DNA of 64,000 nucleotides, from positions 17,319 through 81,318 of the forward strand of contig JBFRWB010000246.1 of assembly GCA_051439375.1 (NCBI GenBank), read 5' to 3'. Below are positions 44,936 through 53,977 of the stretch, in pieces (the stretch's first letter is position 1; the number at the start of each line of letters is the position of its first letter). Made by a program: the position numbers and the translations under genes. This stretch comes from JBGTGT01 sp051439375 (GTDB taxonomy: Bacteria > Cyanobacteriota > Cyanobacteriia > Cyanobacteriales > Microcystaceae). Under the pieces are notes generated by a model. That model worked only from the letters and a program-made list of their open reading frames with translations, ran no database searches and had not been told where the DNA came from.

Positions 44936-45698
44936 GTTTTTCAACCAATTTAACTTGTTCGGGGCTAAATCCAGCTTTAATTAAATGCTCTAAATACCAA
45001 TTTTGCCGATAACGGGGATCAAGTGCGATCGCCTTTTGATAGGTTTCTTTTGCCAAGGTTGGTTGCTGATTATCTCCATAAATCATCGCAAGTGCAACCC
45101 AAGGATGGGGGTTATTTGGTTCTAAACGAGTGGCTATTTTGCCGTGTTCAATGGCGGTTTGATACTCTTCTGTACGATGATAAGCTAAACTAAGATTATA
45201 ATGGGCGATTTTATTATTAGGTTTGAGTTTAACTGCTGTTTGATGAATATTAATTGCTTGTTCTAAGTCTCCTTTAACGAGATAGACAATTCCTAGAGCA
45301 TTAAAAGCTTCTACATTTTGCGAATCTTGTTTGATGACCTGTTGTAATTGAGCGATCGCTGCTTCGGCCTGTCCATCAAGATGTAATGTCCATCCTAAAA
45401 TAATACGACCAGATAAGTTAGTAGGATCTGCCTCAACTGAGGCTTGTAACGCTGTAATGGCTTCAGAAAAGCGATTTTCTTGGCGATACTGTAATCCTTT
45501 TAGGCGTAATTCAGCCGATCTTTTAATTTCTTCTTTGGAGGGACTAGGAGAAACCACAGGAGAAGGAGAAGTGAGAGGGGAAGGAGAAATCAAAGGTTCT
45601 TGAGAACTACAAGATACAGTTACTAAGGAAATCGTGGCTACTATGGTTAAAAGAGAACCCTTTCTCTTAAGAATTCGGATTAAGGAATAGATTGGCAT
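44910..45698 (-). CDS. TPR lipoprotein
   Basis: A 262-residue exported lipoprotein. The lipobox VSCS puts the lipid-bearing Cys at residue 30, followed by a Ser/Pro linker (SPSPLTSPSPVVSPSPS). Four to five TPR units then run from about residue 65 to 240, with consensus such as PNNKIAHYNLSLAYHRTEEY. It probably works as a protein-binding scaffold at the membrane. The NACHT gene lies 20 bases upstream on the same strand, so the two are probably co-transcribed; a joint role is inference. Confidence 0.8.
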   Translation of the reverse strand: MPIYSLIRILKRKGSLLTIVATISLVTVSCSSQEPLISPSPLTSPSPVVSPSPSKEEIKRSAELRLKGLQYRQENRFSEAITALQASVEADPTNLSGRIILGWTLHLDGQAEAAIAQLQQVIKQDSQNVEAFNALGIVYLVKGDLEQAINIHQTAVKLKPNNKIAHYNLSLAYHRTEEYQTAIEHGKIATRLEPNNPHPWVALAMIYGDNQQPTLAKETYQKAIALDPRYRQNWYLEHLIKAGFSPEQVKLVEKLKNSPNLG

Positions 45699-45718
45699 GA
45701 ATTATTAATTTTTAACTT

Positions 45719-47566
45719 TTAGTATCTCTTATATTTAACCAAATGTTTACGAAAAATAGAGTGAATGAATCGATATCCCCCACCGACACGCTGTAAGATT
45801 GATTGCTCGGTACAATAATTTAGAAATCGTGCATAATTCCAAGGTGCATAACCGCTTAAAGTTAGCACAATACGAAGACTTAAATGCTGTAAACCTTCTC
45901 GACATAAAAATAAGACAACCGTTATAAATGCTAATATCGCTCTTACATATCTTAATAAATCTCCGTTGATTAAATTGAGAAACCTTGCTCCATTTTCCAA
46001 CCCCCAAAATATCGTAAAAGCTAGAATTAAGAAGATAAATAATAAAAAAAAGTTAGAACAAATCAAGAACCAAATATCTTGATTGGGTTGTGTTTTAAGA
46101 TTTAAACCGATTTGTAGCCTTGTTGAGCTTAATGGGTTAAAGTTAAAACCTCTCCAAAAGGGGATACGTCTCCAAAATGCTATCTTTACGCCATGACCAT
46201 TTTCATCTTTTGAGATTAAATTCATGCCATAGACTAAAATAAACATTGGCGCATACAATAAAGGTGTTGTCTGTAAATGAAAGTTTTCTATTCCCTTAAG
46301 ATAATTAACATAGATAACATAGTTGTATGCTAACTCAACAACTGTAAAACCAATGAGTCCAGCAATTAAGCGGAAGATGATTTGAAATAGATCTTTCTCA
46401 AGGCTACCTTTTTTTAACCCTTTAGGCTGTATTTTGTCAACAAAAAATAATGAAAATTGGTGTTTTTCTAATTGACTAGCAATCCAACTTAAATAATTAT
46501 AAGATTTAGTCGGATGGTTTAAATATCTTCGATAACTTCTCGGTACTCTTTTTTTGGGTGGAACAGCATTGGCTATTTTCTCTCGATACCGAACTTGCCA
46601 GCCACTTCTCCAGTTATCATAAGCCTTATTTCCAATCATTTGAGAATCCCCTATCATCTTGACTAAATAGCAAGCAACAAGATAATCTGATTTATGCTTT
46701 TCACTATGGAGTTGTTGCCATTGTAGAGACGATATCTCTTGTTCCGTTAATACCATTAAGTTTAAGAATAAAGGAATGTGAGCTAATGTTTGTGCATCTT
46801 CATCTCTTTCGATTAAGGTTTGTAGCTTGACTGACTTAGTTTCTTGTAAATAATTAGTTATTTGCTCATTACTTAAAGATTGTAGAGTGAGGATACCACT
46901 AAATTTCTTTTTTATTGCTGATGATTTTAATGCTTGGAGATTATCACAGAGAACTAATGGACGATCACCAAAATAACGAATATGTTCACTACAAGTCTCT
47001 CTCTTGCTACTCTCTAATTCATCTAAACCGTCTAATAAAGGGATGATTTGTTGATTTTCCAAGTATGACCGAGCAAAATCATATTCAAAACCTATTAGGG
47101 TTAATTCATCCAATAAATATTCTAGTAACGAAATGTTAGGATGTCCGACCCAAACCCATTTAGATAGATCAAATAAAATAGGAATGGGATGATTTTGATC
47201 ATTTTCTGCTCTTTCAATTAACCCTTGTGCTAACTGATATAAAATAGTCGATTTTCCTGCCCCTAACTGACCTAAAATTAATAAGCGTCCGTTAATTTCT
47301 TCTCGATCATAGACTTCCATAATCGAAGTTTTTAGAGATAAGCATTCTGTTTTTTGATTACCTACCTTAAGCTCCATTGCAGGAGTCACATTCGTTATAT
47401 TCAGTGATGGATTAATATGACTGGCAACTTGATTAATTAGAGATTGAGATAGGAGATGTTTAACTGTTTTTTTGAGGTATTGAATTAATTCGGGGCGATG
47501 CTTAATTCTCAGTCTTTGATATTCCTGTTCTTGCTCATCATATATAGACACGATAGATAAGTTCAC
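45719..47566 (-). CDS. NACHT-domain NTPase with C-terminal membrane segments
   Basis: A 615-residue STAND NTPase. Walker A is GQLGAGKST (99-107) and Walker B is LLDGLDEL (177-184) with the NACHT-type small residue and double acid. A winged-helix-like region follows. Three to four hydrophobic spans lie between about 400 and 565, and the end GGGYRFIHSIFRKHL is typical of cyanobacterial NACHT membrane proteins. It lacks an obvious effector at the N-terminus and large C-terminal sensor repeats. The family includes antiphage proteins, but membrane NACHT proteins of cyanobacteria are not characterised. Start GTG 47566. Confidence 0.78.
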   Translation of the reverse strand: MNLSIVSIYDEQEQEYQRLRIKHRPELIQYLKKTVKHLLSQSLINQVASHINPSLNITNVTPAMELKVGNQKTECLSLKTSIMEVYDREEINGRLLILGQLGAGKSTILYQLAQGLIERAENDQNHPIPILFDLSKWVWVGHPNISLLEYLLDELTLIGFEYDFARSYLENQQIIPLLDGLDELESSKRETCSEHIRYFGDRPLVLCDNLQALKSSAIKKKFSGILTLQSLSNEQITNYLQETKSVKLQTLIERDEDAQTLAHIPLFLNLMVLTEQEISSLQWQQLHSEKHKSDYLVACYLVKMIGDSQMIGNKAYDNWRSGWQVRYREKIANAVPPKKRVPRSYRRYLNHPTKSYNYLSWIASQLEKHQFSLFFVDKIQPKGLKKGSLEKDLFQIIFRLIAGLIGFTVVELAYNYVIYVNYLKGIENFHLQTTPLLYAPMFILVYGMNLISKDENGHGVKIAFWRRIPFWRGFNFNPLSSTRLQIGLNLKTQPNQDIWFLICSNFFLLFIFLILAFTIFWGLENGARFLNLINGDLLRYVRAILAFITVVLFLCREGLQHLSLRIVLTLSGYAPWNYARFLNYCTEQSILQRVGGGYRFIHSIFRKHLVKYKRY

Positions 47567-47690
47567 CTTAGATACTTAAGCGAAGTTTAACATTCAAGAT
47601 GCAAGGCTGTCAATTTTAGAGGTAAAACTTTACTCTACACGTTATAATTTAGGGAATAAAGCGTTAGCCTAATGTCTAAGGAATAACAAT

Positions 47691-48440
47691 ATGGAAGATT
47701 ACCAACTCTTAATAGACCTCTATAAAGATGCCGACCGACAAGGGCCAGGGGATGATGCAGAGACAAAAATGGCCATAAATCTATCTAGGGTGGACAGAAG
47801 TGTGCCGCTAAAAATTGCCGATATAGGTTGTGGAACAGGCGCATCTACTCTTCTTCTTGCTCAACAATTAAATGCCCAAATTACGGCAGTTGACTTCCTT
47901 CAAGATTTTCTTGAAGTGCTAGAAACTAGAGCAAATAAAGCAGGGCTTTCTGACAAAATCTCTACCCTTTTATGTTCCATGGATAGCCTACCTTTTAACA
48001 ATGAAGAATTTGATATCATTTGGTCTGAAGGTGCAATCTATAATATGGGTTTTGAAAAAGGGATAATCGACTGGAAACGTTATTTAAAAGTAGGAGGAAT
48101 ATTGTGTGTTTCAGAGATTACTTGGACGACAGCTTCTCGTCCGTTGGAACTGCAAAAATATTGGGAGAAAGAATATCCTGAAATCGATGTTGCAGCCTCA
48201 AAGATTGGTCTTCTAGAGAAGCATGGCTATTCCCTGATAGGCTATTTTATCTTACCAGAACATTGTTGGTGGGATAATTATTATCGACCGATGCAGAATC
48301 GTTTTCAGGGTTTTCTTAACCGAAATGACAACAGTAAAGAAGCACAAGCTATTGTTGAAGCCGCAAAGCGAGAAATAGAAGTGTATGAGAAATATAAAAC
48401 TCACTATAGCTATGGTGTCTATGTGGCAAAAAAGCTATAG
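47691..48440 (+). CDS. Class I SAM-dependent methyltransferase
   Basis: A 249-residue methyltransferase with motif I ADIGCGTGASTLLLAQQL, acidic residue at the end of strand 2 (TAVDF) and post-motif LPFNNEEFDIIWSEG. The acceptor is unknown. Similarity of layout to small-molecule methyltransferases of the UbiE/arsenite type is general only. The gene diverges from the NACHT gene. Confidence 0.8.
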   Translation: MEDYQLLIDLYKDADRQGPGDDAETKMAINLSRVDRSVPLKIADIGCGTGASTLLLAQQLNAQITAVDFLQDFLEVLETRANKAGLSDKISTLLCSMDSLPFNNEEFDIIWSEGAIYNMGFEKGIIDWKRYLKVGGILCVSEITWTTASRPLELQKYWEKEYPEIDVAASKIGLLEKHGYSLIGYFILPEHCWWDNYYRPMQNRFQGFLNRNDNSKEAQAIVEAAKREIEVYEKYKTHYSYGVYVAKKL

Positions 48441-48516
48441 CTTTACCCATTGCGGTTAGGACATTAGATGTCTCTGAAAGCCTGTCTAGGCTTAATGATT
48501 GGCTTTTACATGAGTG

Positions 48517-48616
48517 ATACCAAATCTTGTTTATATACCCCAGTTATCGAAATGATCTCTCCCTACTCCCTTCTCCCTACTATCCTAAAACTGGGTTTTA
48601 TAAGTCGGACTTGGTA
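48517..48616. repeat. MITE-like element, second member
   Basis: Begins ATACCAAATCTTG and ends CGGACTTGGTA. Its right arm (TTTTATAAGTCGGAC) is the inverse of the left arm of the element at 40616-40730. The middle contains CTCCCTACTCCC-type units. It lies in the 505-base spacer between the methyltransferase and the vWA gene, which holds no supported gene. Confidence 0.6.
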
Positions 48617-48711
48617 AGCTAAGACGCATTTAAACTGGGTCTTGGGTATTTTAGTACAAATCCTCTTACTCTCTCCCTATCCCTACTCCCTCTCCCTACT
48701 CCCTTACGTCT
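48611..48711. repeat. Dispersed repeat R1, copy 2 (inverted relative to copy 1)
   Basis: TTGGTAAGCTAAGAC, AAACTGGGTCTT, GGGTATTTTAGTACAA and CCCTACTCCC follow in the same series as the reverse complement of 4301-4380. Its first six bases are the last six of the MITE-like element, so the two elements are fused or nested. Confidence 0.65.
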
Positions 48712-48752
48712 TCACATAGCAATTGAGGTGATGAACAGCTTATCACTCCTCA
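48712..48752. repeat. Dispersed repeat R3, copy 2 (inverted relative to copy 1)
   Basis: CTTACGTCTTCACATAGCAA and GGTGATGAACAGCTTA are the reverse complement of 27486-27528 with minor changes. It directly abuts R1. The rest of the spacer to 48945 includes CCTACCCCTGTAAGTGCC, another repeat-like stretch, and no gene. Confidence 0.55.
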
Positions 48753-48945
48753 CTTCTTACTCACCAACTATACTTCGGGTAAAAAACCTACCCCTGTAAG
48801 TGCCTCGTGCCTGTCTCTACAATCCAATGTGTGATACTTAACAGCTTATTTAATCAGCGACTCTTAGGAGCTTTCTAACGTACCTCGTTAGTTCCAAATC
48901 CCACTTGGGAATATTAGGACTAAGCACCAATTTAGAAGGAAAGCC

Positions 48946-49914
48946 ATGAAAAACTTACCCTTAATAGGGCTGGCCTGCTTAGGAACAGCCTGTGGAATTG
49001 CTTTGTCTTTACCAGCTGCCTCAGCTAATTTAAACAGCAATGATTCTTGTTACAATAACAGTAACTGTACATCGGTTTATACTGAATTAGCAATTATCTT
49101 AGATGGATCTGATAGTATAGAGGACGATGAATTTAGTCAGATGCTATCTATATATGAAGATGTCTTTAGTTCATCGAATTTTTATGAGCAAATTCTTGAG
49201 CCATTGGATATTCAACAAATTGCAGTTAGTGTATTTCAGTTTGGTTATGAAGATTCAGTGAGGGTAGCTCAAGAGGTTGGTTGGACATTGTTGGACTCTC
49301 AAACCTCGACAGAGGCTTTTGCCGCTCAATTTTCCACCATTGAGAAGATGGGAGGTACAAGAAGCCCCCTTGGAAATAGTATTGCTGAAGCCCATAATGG
49401 CAATAATGGTAGTAGTGGACTGATAGGATTACGAAATAACGATTATGAAGCGGAGTACCTAATTCTAGATATTGGTAGTGATGGCTTTGATTGGTTTTCT
49501 TCAGTCAACTGGAAAGAGGCAACGCGGGATGCTTATGCAGATGGAATTGATGCAATCAATGGGATTTCTGTAGATCCTGCACGGGTTCCTGATTTTTCTG
49601 ATCCAAAATTAGACAATATTGTGTCTTTAACCAATAACGATGGAAGTCCTCTGATTGTTGATGAGCCTGATGCTACATGGAACAATCCCAGTGGAACAGA
49701 AGGATTTTTAACGGTTACGGGGTCAATTGAGAACTATCGTCAAGCTCTTGCTAATAAAATTGCTCAAGAAACCTTACCAGCCGATGTATTTGACCCAAAT
49801 GAAGACTATTTAACAGATGATACACCGACGACGATACCTGAATCTTCCTTATTGTGGGGAATTATAGTAATTGGCTGTTTAGGATTAGGGAATAAAATTA
49901 TCGAGTCTAAGTGA
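48946..49914 (+). CDS. Secreted von Willebrand A (DUF1194-like) protein with PEP-CTERM-like tail
   Basis: A 322-residue exported protein with a signal peptide (residues 1-27, cleavage near AASA-NL). The vWA domain starts ELAIILDGSDSIEDDEF with the metal-binding DxSxS motif, and a later MGGTRSPLGNSIAEA gives the threonine ligand. The tail IPESSLLWGIIVIGCLGLG plus Lys/Glu/Ser/Lys has the motif-span-basic layout of exosortase substrates, in a variant form (PES rather than PEP). It probably ends up processed at the envelope. Its stop codon touches the stop of the convergent ABC gene. Confidence 0.78.
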   Translation: MKNLPLIGLACLGTACGIALSLPAASANLNSNDSCYNNSNCTSVYTELAIILDGSDSIEDDEFSQMLSIYEDVFSSSNFYEQILEPLDIQQIAVSVFQFGYEDSVRVAQEVGWTLLDSQTSTEAFAAQFSTIEKMGGTRSPLGNSIAEAHNGNNGSSGLIGLRNNDYEAEYLILDIGSDGFDWFSSVNWKEATRDAYADGIDAINGISVDPARVPDFSDPKLDNIVSLTNNDGSPLIVDEPDATWNNPSGTEGFLTVTGSIENYRQALANKIAQETLPADVFDPNEDYLTDDTPTTIPESSLLWGIIVIGCLGLGNKIIESK

Positions 49915-50643
49915 CTAGATATTTTTATGATACGCTGCTCCCAAATACAATTTACCCACATTAGGATCATTGAGCAGGTCTTGTCCCGTTCCTTCAAAGC
50001 GATCGCAGCCATTTTCTAGTACATATCCCCGATCTGCCATCATTAACGCTTTTTTGGCATTTTGTTCTACTAGAACAATGGCTTTGCCTAAAGAATTGAT
50101 CGCTTTGATTTGTTCAAAGACACTTTTCACAAGAATAGGAGATAAAGCTGCTGAGGGTTCATCCAATAATAATAAATCTGGATCTAACATCAAAGCTCTT
50201 CCCATGGCCAACATTTGGCGTTCTCCTCCCGATAAGGTTCCGGCTTTTTGGTGGCGACGTTGGGCTAATTTGGGAAACATTGTGTAAATTGTGTCTTTCT
50301 GACTTTTGATCGACCCTTTAGCGATAAATGCGCCCATTTCTAAGTTTTCTTCCACACTCAATGTCGCAAAAACATTTTTAATCTGGGGAACATAACACAT
50401 TCCCAAAGGGACAATCTGATTTGATTTTAGTCCCGCAATATTTTTTCCTTTAAATGTAACTGTGCCTTTATTTGGGGTTAATAGTCCAAAAATTGTCTTA
50501 GCAAGGGTTGACTTTCCTGCGCCATTGGGGCCAATAACGGTTACTAATTCACCGGGTTCGATACGGAAGTTAATCCCTTGCAGAATATTCAAATCCTGCA
50601 CATATCCTGCATATACCTCTTCTACTTCTAATAAGTTTGTCAT
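49915..50643 (-). CDS. Branched-chain/neutral amino acid type ABC ATPase (LivF family)
   Basis: A 242-residue ATPase with Walker A GPNGAGKST, the LivF-type MCYVPQIKNVFATLSVEENL, signature TLSGGERQMLAMGRAL, Walker B LLLLDEPSAALSP and H-loop-equivalent IVLVEQN (the Glu-Gln form typical of LivF). It should power an amino acid or urea uptake system together with permeases encoded elsewhere; NatE is the closest cyanobacterial role that I know. No transporter partner is adjacent. Confidence 0.85.
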   Translation of the reverse strand: MTNLLEVEEVYAGYVQDLNILQGINFRIEPGELVTVIGPNGAGKSTLAKTIFGLLTPNKGTVTFKGKNIAGLKSNQIVPLGMCYVPQIKNVFATLSVEENLEMGAFIAKGSIKSQKDTIYTMFPKLAQRRHQKAGTLSGGERQMLAMGRALMLDPDLLLLDEPSAALSPILVKSVFEQIKAINSLGKAIVLVEQNAKKALMMADRGYVLENGCDRFEGTGQDLLNDPNVGKLYLGAAYHKNI

Positions 50644-50733
50644 TTTTTAGGTGTTAGGTTTGCTGGTTTTAGGTGTTAGGTTTTTAATGGTAACGGCTTA
50701 CTGATGACTGTTTACTGTTAACCGTTCGCTGAA

Positions 50734-50958
50734 TTAGGGTGTTTTTTGCAATTCGGGTCGTTCTTCAGGTAGAATTGCCTCTTCTACAGGGCAAACCTGT
50801 AAACAGATGCCACAATCGATACAAGTGGCAAAGTCAATCCAATACCAGTCTGTTCCTTTAGCGTTTTTACTGGGGCCTTCGTGGATACAAGCGACAGGAC
50901 AGGCATCAACACAGTCCGCTACCCCTTCACAGGTGTCAGTTACAATTGTGTGTGGCAA
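50734..50958 (-). CDS. Two-cluster bacterial-type ferredoxin
   Basis: A 74-residue electron carrier. Cys10, 16, 20 and 24 form CX5CX3CX3C and Cys46, 49, 52 and 56 form CX2CX2CX3C followed by Pro. The second set is a classical 4Fe-4S site; the first has wider spacing, as in 7Fe (FdxA) or alternative ferredoxins, so it may hold a 3Fe-4S or an unusual 4Fe-4S cluster. Insertions around residues 30-40 (KNAKGTDWYWI) fit this subgroup. Redox partner unknown. Confidence 0.85.
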   Translation of the reverse strand: MPHTIVTDTCEGVADCVDACPVACIHEGPSKNAKGTDWYWIDFATCIDCGICLQVCPVEEAILPEERPELQKTP

Positions 50959-50997
50959 AGTAATCTCCTATCGGTATTTTTTTACATTTCTTTATTT

Positions 50998-51819
50998 TTA
51001 ACTGATTTTGGTTTCTTTGACTAGGGTTAAACTAATCCATTCCCCTTTATTGTTGTAGCGACGGATTATGCGTTGTCGTTGGTTTGGGGAAAGTAGCCAT
51101 CCTAATTCTAAGACAAATCCTTGGCGGGGTTTAATTATTAGGGGACAATTAGAGGATGCACCATCAGCCAGTAAACAAATTTGTATTGTCATTTCTCCTT
51201 GCTCAAAATAAAGACAATTTTCTTCAATTCTTGCCTGAGATTGTAAGGTTTGTTGGCCAAAACTTAAGGTTTGTTCTACTTTATTTTTCTCAATTTGTTT
51301 AAGGGTTAACTGGCTATTAAAAGTATCAGGAGACTGTAAATCAGGATAAACCGTAACTGCTTCCCCAGACCATGTTCCCAGTAATTGATCTAAGGTCAAG
51401 GTAGGTCTTTCAGGGGTGGATGAATTGGTTAACTTTTCTCGAATCAAGGTTAAAACGCTGAGTTGACTTTCTTTATCATACATCTGGACTAATCTTAACC
51501 GTCTATCTTCTTCGATTAATCCTAATTCTGCACCAAATTCTGAAAAAGGCCCCCATTGCATTGATCCTTGGGAAAATGCACCATTTTCAAAAAATTGGAT
51601 ACTCTTATTTAAGGAAGAATAGTTATATGCTTGCAACTGCGGTGGTTGATTGGGGGGAAACCGATGAACTTTTTGATGAATAAGGGTATTATTGTTCAAA
51701 GCTTCAAAAGACACTACTGTTGGTATATCTTCCATGAATTCTCCTTTAGGAGATAAACGAGCGAAAGAACCTCGCCATTCTCCTAGATTTTTCAGAAAAC
51801 ATTCCCATTTTGTTAGCAT
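50998..51819 (-). CDS. DUF3598 protein
   Basis: A 273-residue soluble protein with a beta-barrel-like pattern in two halves. The start WECFLKNLGEWRGSFARLSP and the second-half start LDQLLGTWSGEAVTVYPDL repeat the W-x-G motif of a lipocalin-like fold. The family is found in cyanobacteria and plants, and a lyase-type or ligand-binding role is possible but unproven. A GGAGG ribosome site lies just before ATG 51819. Confidence 0.75.
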   Translation of the reverse strand: MLTKWECFLKNLGEWRGSFARLSPKGEFMEDIPTVVSFEALNNNTLIHQKVHRFPPNQPPQLQAYNYSSLNKSIQFFENGAFSQGSMQWGPFSEFGAELGLIEEDRRLRLVQMYDKESQLSVLTLIREKLTNSSTPERPTLTLDQLLGTWSGEAVTVYPDLQSPDTFNSQLTLKQIEKNKVEQTLSFGQQTLQSQARIEENCLYFEQGEMTIQICLLADGASSNCPLIIKPRQGFVLELGWLLSPNQRQRIIRRYNNKGEWISLTLVKETKIS

Positions 51820-51879
51820 TACTTGTCCTCCCTTATGCTAGGAATAATATATCCCATTACTCTCAACAAGTCTATTATC

Positions 51880-52075
51880 GAAATAACTAGGTTTAAAACC
51901 CTGCCTTTTAAGACAGAACGTTTTTGGAGAGAGGTATAAATCCTGCCCTGCAAAAACAACTTCCGGGCGTGCGCTTTCTGAACGGGACTAAGCGTCCCGT
52001 CGGGTCGCACCGCTTCCGACTTCTTTAATCTCTCCCACTGAAAAAATCATTCTTGCGTTGAACCTACCCGACAAG
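51880..52075. mobile_element. Possible decayed insertion-sequence end
   Basis: The spacer between the DUF3598 gene and the secreted protein gene contains a locally GC-rich stretch (near 51960-52020, CCGGGCGTGCGC, GTCCCGTCGGGTCGC) that differs from its AT-rich surroundings. It is open on the minus strand (RPDGTLSPVQKAHARKLFLQ). The text recalls 3' ends of cyanobacterial IS200/IS605 elements, but I cannot prove it. No transposase is intact. Confidence 0.25.
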
Positions 52076-52127
52076 TTATAAGTTAAACATTGAGCTATCT
52101 AGAATTATTCAAGGACGAAATTAACTT

Positions 52128-52604
52128 ATGAAACGGTCTATTATCTTAGCAACGATTTTCTCAGTCATGCTATGGGGACTCAGTAGTTTTGTTACAACAG
52201 CAGCATGGGCAACTACTCAAATTCAACTCTCCAGTATTTCTTATTCTGACTGTTCTGCTGAGTATGCAAAAGGAAATGTGGGAAGCGGTTCATCTATTGA
52301 GGCGACTTGTTATCTGGTGACGGGTAAAGCGAAAAATCCTTCGGGTAAGACGGTTTATGATGCGGATGTGTTTGGCCGCATCTACGACGCTAACAATAAT
52401 ATAGTAATGCCTAATCGGACTCGTGTGGGTACACTGGCTGAAGTTCCACCGGGGGTGAGTGACTTTGAGTTTAGAATTTCTGTTCCCTCAAATCAGCCCA
52501 CACCCTTGAAACTGAAACAATTTAAAGCGTCTGGCTTTGCTGGGAAGGTACGCCCTTACTATTATCAAGATGAAGACGATTTTGCTAACTTTAACAACGA
52601 TTAA
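52128..52604 (+). CDS. Secreted hypothetical protein
   Basis: A 158-residue protein with a clear signal peptide (MKRSIILATIFSVMLWGLSS, cleavage near AAWA-TT). The mature part is a single beta-rich domain with two Cys (SDCSAEYA and EATCYLVTG) likely disulphide-bonded. KAKNPSGKTVYDADVFGRIYD then looks like the start of an immunoglobulin-like sandwich. I do not recognise a family name. The stop overlaps the convergent yggT stop by 3 bases (TTAA). Confidence 0.65.
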   Translation: MKRSIILATIFSVMLWGLSSFVTTAAWATTQIQLSSISYSDCSAEYAKGNVGSGSSIEATCYLVTGKAKNPSGKTVYDADVFGRIYDANNNIVMPNRTRVGTLAEVPPGVSDFEFRISVPSNQPTPLKLKQFKASGFAGKVRPYYYQDEDDFANFNND

Positions 52605-52876
52605 AATCCCATGCTATAGCTATAGGTTAAATTCCCTAAAACGTTGCTTAATAAGTTTAATAGGAGAATAGCCAAGATAGGGGAAAGATCAAGACCACCT
52701 AAAGGGGGAATAAAAGACCGAAAGATATTAAGATAAGGGTCGGTAACGGGACTTAGAAAACTGATGATACTGTAGGCCCACTCTGCAGTTTGAAACCAAG
52801 ACATCAAGATTCTCACAATAATTAGCAAGGAGTAAATGCGAATAAATTGGGTGACAACGGTTAAAAGCAGTTCCAT
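52601..52876 (-). CDS. YggT family membrane protein
   Basis: A 91-residue protein with two membrane spans and the conserved IVRILMSWF and PVTDPYLNIFRSFIPPLGGLDLSPILAI motifs of YggT/YlmG. Cyanobacterial and plastid YlmG proteins affect nucleoid and thylakoid organisation; the exact role here is not shown by the sequence. Length and motif order are standard. Confidence 0.9.
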   Translation of the reverse strand: MELLLTVVTQFIRIYSLLIIVRILMSWFQTAEWAYSIISFLSPVTDPYLNIFRSFIPPLGGLDLSPILAILLLNLLSNVLGNLTYSYSMGF

Positions 52877-53032
52877 AATATTTAAAGATACCTTCGGTGT
52901 AATTGGACAAAAGGGTTCAATCGTTGATCTTAGCGCAAAGACTGACGAAGGTGAATTAGAAGTTTGGCGGTCAGGGGTCAGAGTTTGTGGGTTTAAGTGC
53001 AGTCCCCATCCATACTGGCCTCCTATTTCTTT

Positions 53033-53977
53033 TTAACGTAAATTAGGACGACGGTTATCTGTCTCTACCGAATTTTGACAAGAAACTAAGTGAGGAGCGG
53101 GTTCAATCGTGGAAAATTCGTTGCTTTGACTGTTAATGTCGTTAAAAAAAGGTTTAGGCTGGCGATTTGCTTTGAGTTCATCTACTTTTAAAAGGATTAG
53201 ATATTCATAAAACGCTTGGAGGGTACACCAAGCAAACCCAGCTTTCCCGTCCCAAATTCCCCCTAATATAAAGTACATATAAAGCCAACGCACTAAGGGA
53301 CGGAAGGGTATTCTTAGGGAAAGGTCTTTTAATGCTCTTCGTCTTTCTACCTCTGAGTAGCCCCAAAATAGATTTTTCCAGCTTATATCTCCCTTTTCAA
53401 GTTGTTTTAGGGTTTCTTCGGCTTCATCGGTGGAGTAACGGTTATGTTTGTCAATCCAACGGCTTAATCCTTTGCTACAAGTATAGTGGGGATAAGTTTC
53501 TTGAAGAAATCCAACGTTTCCTTCATAAACTTCCCGTTCTGTATGTCCATAGTCAGTAAACCAGACTTTTCCTTTCTCAAATAGTCGCATCTGGTAACGG
53601 GGATACTGGGTACTGTGGCGAATCCATGTTCCCATGAAAATAACTCTTTCGGCTACATAATAGCCAATGGCTTCTTGTTTTTGGGTTGCTGCGACACATT
53701 CTTGGTACAATTCGGGGGTCATTCTTTCATCTGCTTCGAGAATATACACCCAAGGATATTTGGTGGTGATAGTTTGCAACATCCAAGTCCGTTGTTTTCC
53801 GTGACTTTCAAAGGGATGTTTGATAACACGAACGGGATAGGTTTCAGCAATTTCTGTCGTGCGATCGCTACTACAAGAGTCAACTACGATAATGTCATCG
53901 GTTAAAGGGAGAACTGACTTAATACAGGCTGCTATGTCAAGTTCTTCGTTGTAGGTGAGAATATAAACTGAAATCAT
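53033..53977 (-). CDS. Family 2 glycosyltransferase (WaaE/KdtX-like)
   Basis: A 314-residue GT-A enzyme. VYILTYNEELDIAACIKSV binds the nucleotide, VVDSCSSDRT holds the first acid, and ILEADERMTPE is the DxD-like site. The FFE-like strand (QMRLFEKGKVWF) and a C-terminal hydrophobic pair (LYMYFILGGIWDGKAGF) match WaaE-type transferases that add a sugar to lipopolysaccharide core or other surface glycans. Sugar and acceptor are unknown. Confidence 0.82.
   Translation of the reverse strand: MISVYILTYNEELDIAACIKSVLPLTDDIIVVDSCSSDRTTEIAETYPVRVIKHPFESHGKQRTWMLQTITTKYPWVYILEADERMTPELYQECVAATQKQEAIGYYVAERVIFMGTWIRHSTQYPRYQMRLFEKGKVWFTDYGHTEREVYEGNVGFLQETYPHYTCSKGLSRWIDKHNRYSTDEAEETLKQLEKGDISWKNLFWGYSEVERRRALKDLSLRIPFRPLVRWLYMYFILGGIWDGKAGFAWCTLQAFYEYLILLKVDELKANRQPKPFFNDINSQSNEFSTIEPAPHLVSCQNSVETDNRRPNLR

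Noticed and set aside
51819..52010. 63-codon frame upstream of DUF3598 as a real gene
   Set aside because: Its end overlaps the ribosome site of DUF3598 and only its 5' half looks protein-like. Noted instead as possible insertion-sequence debris.
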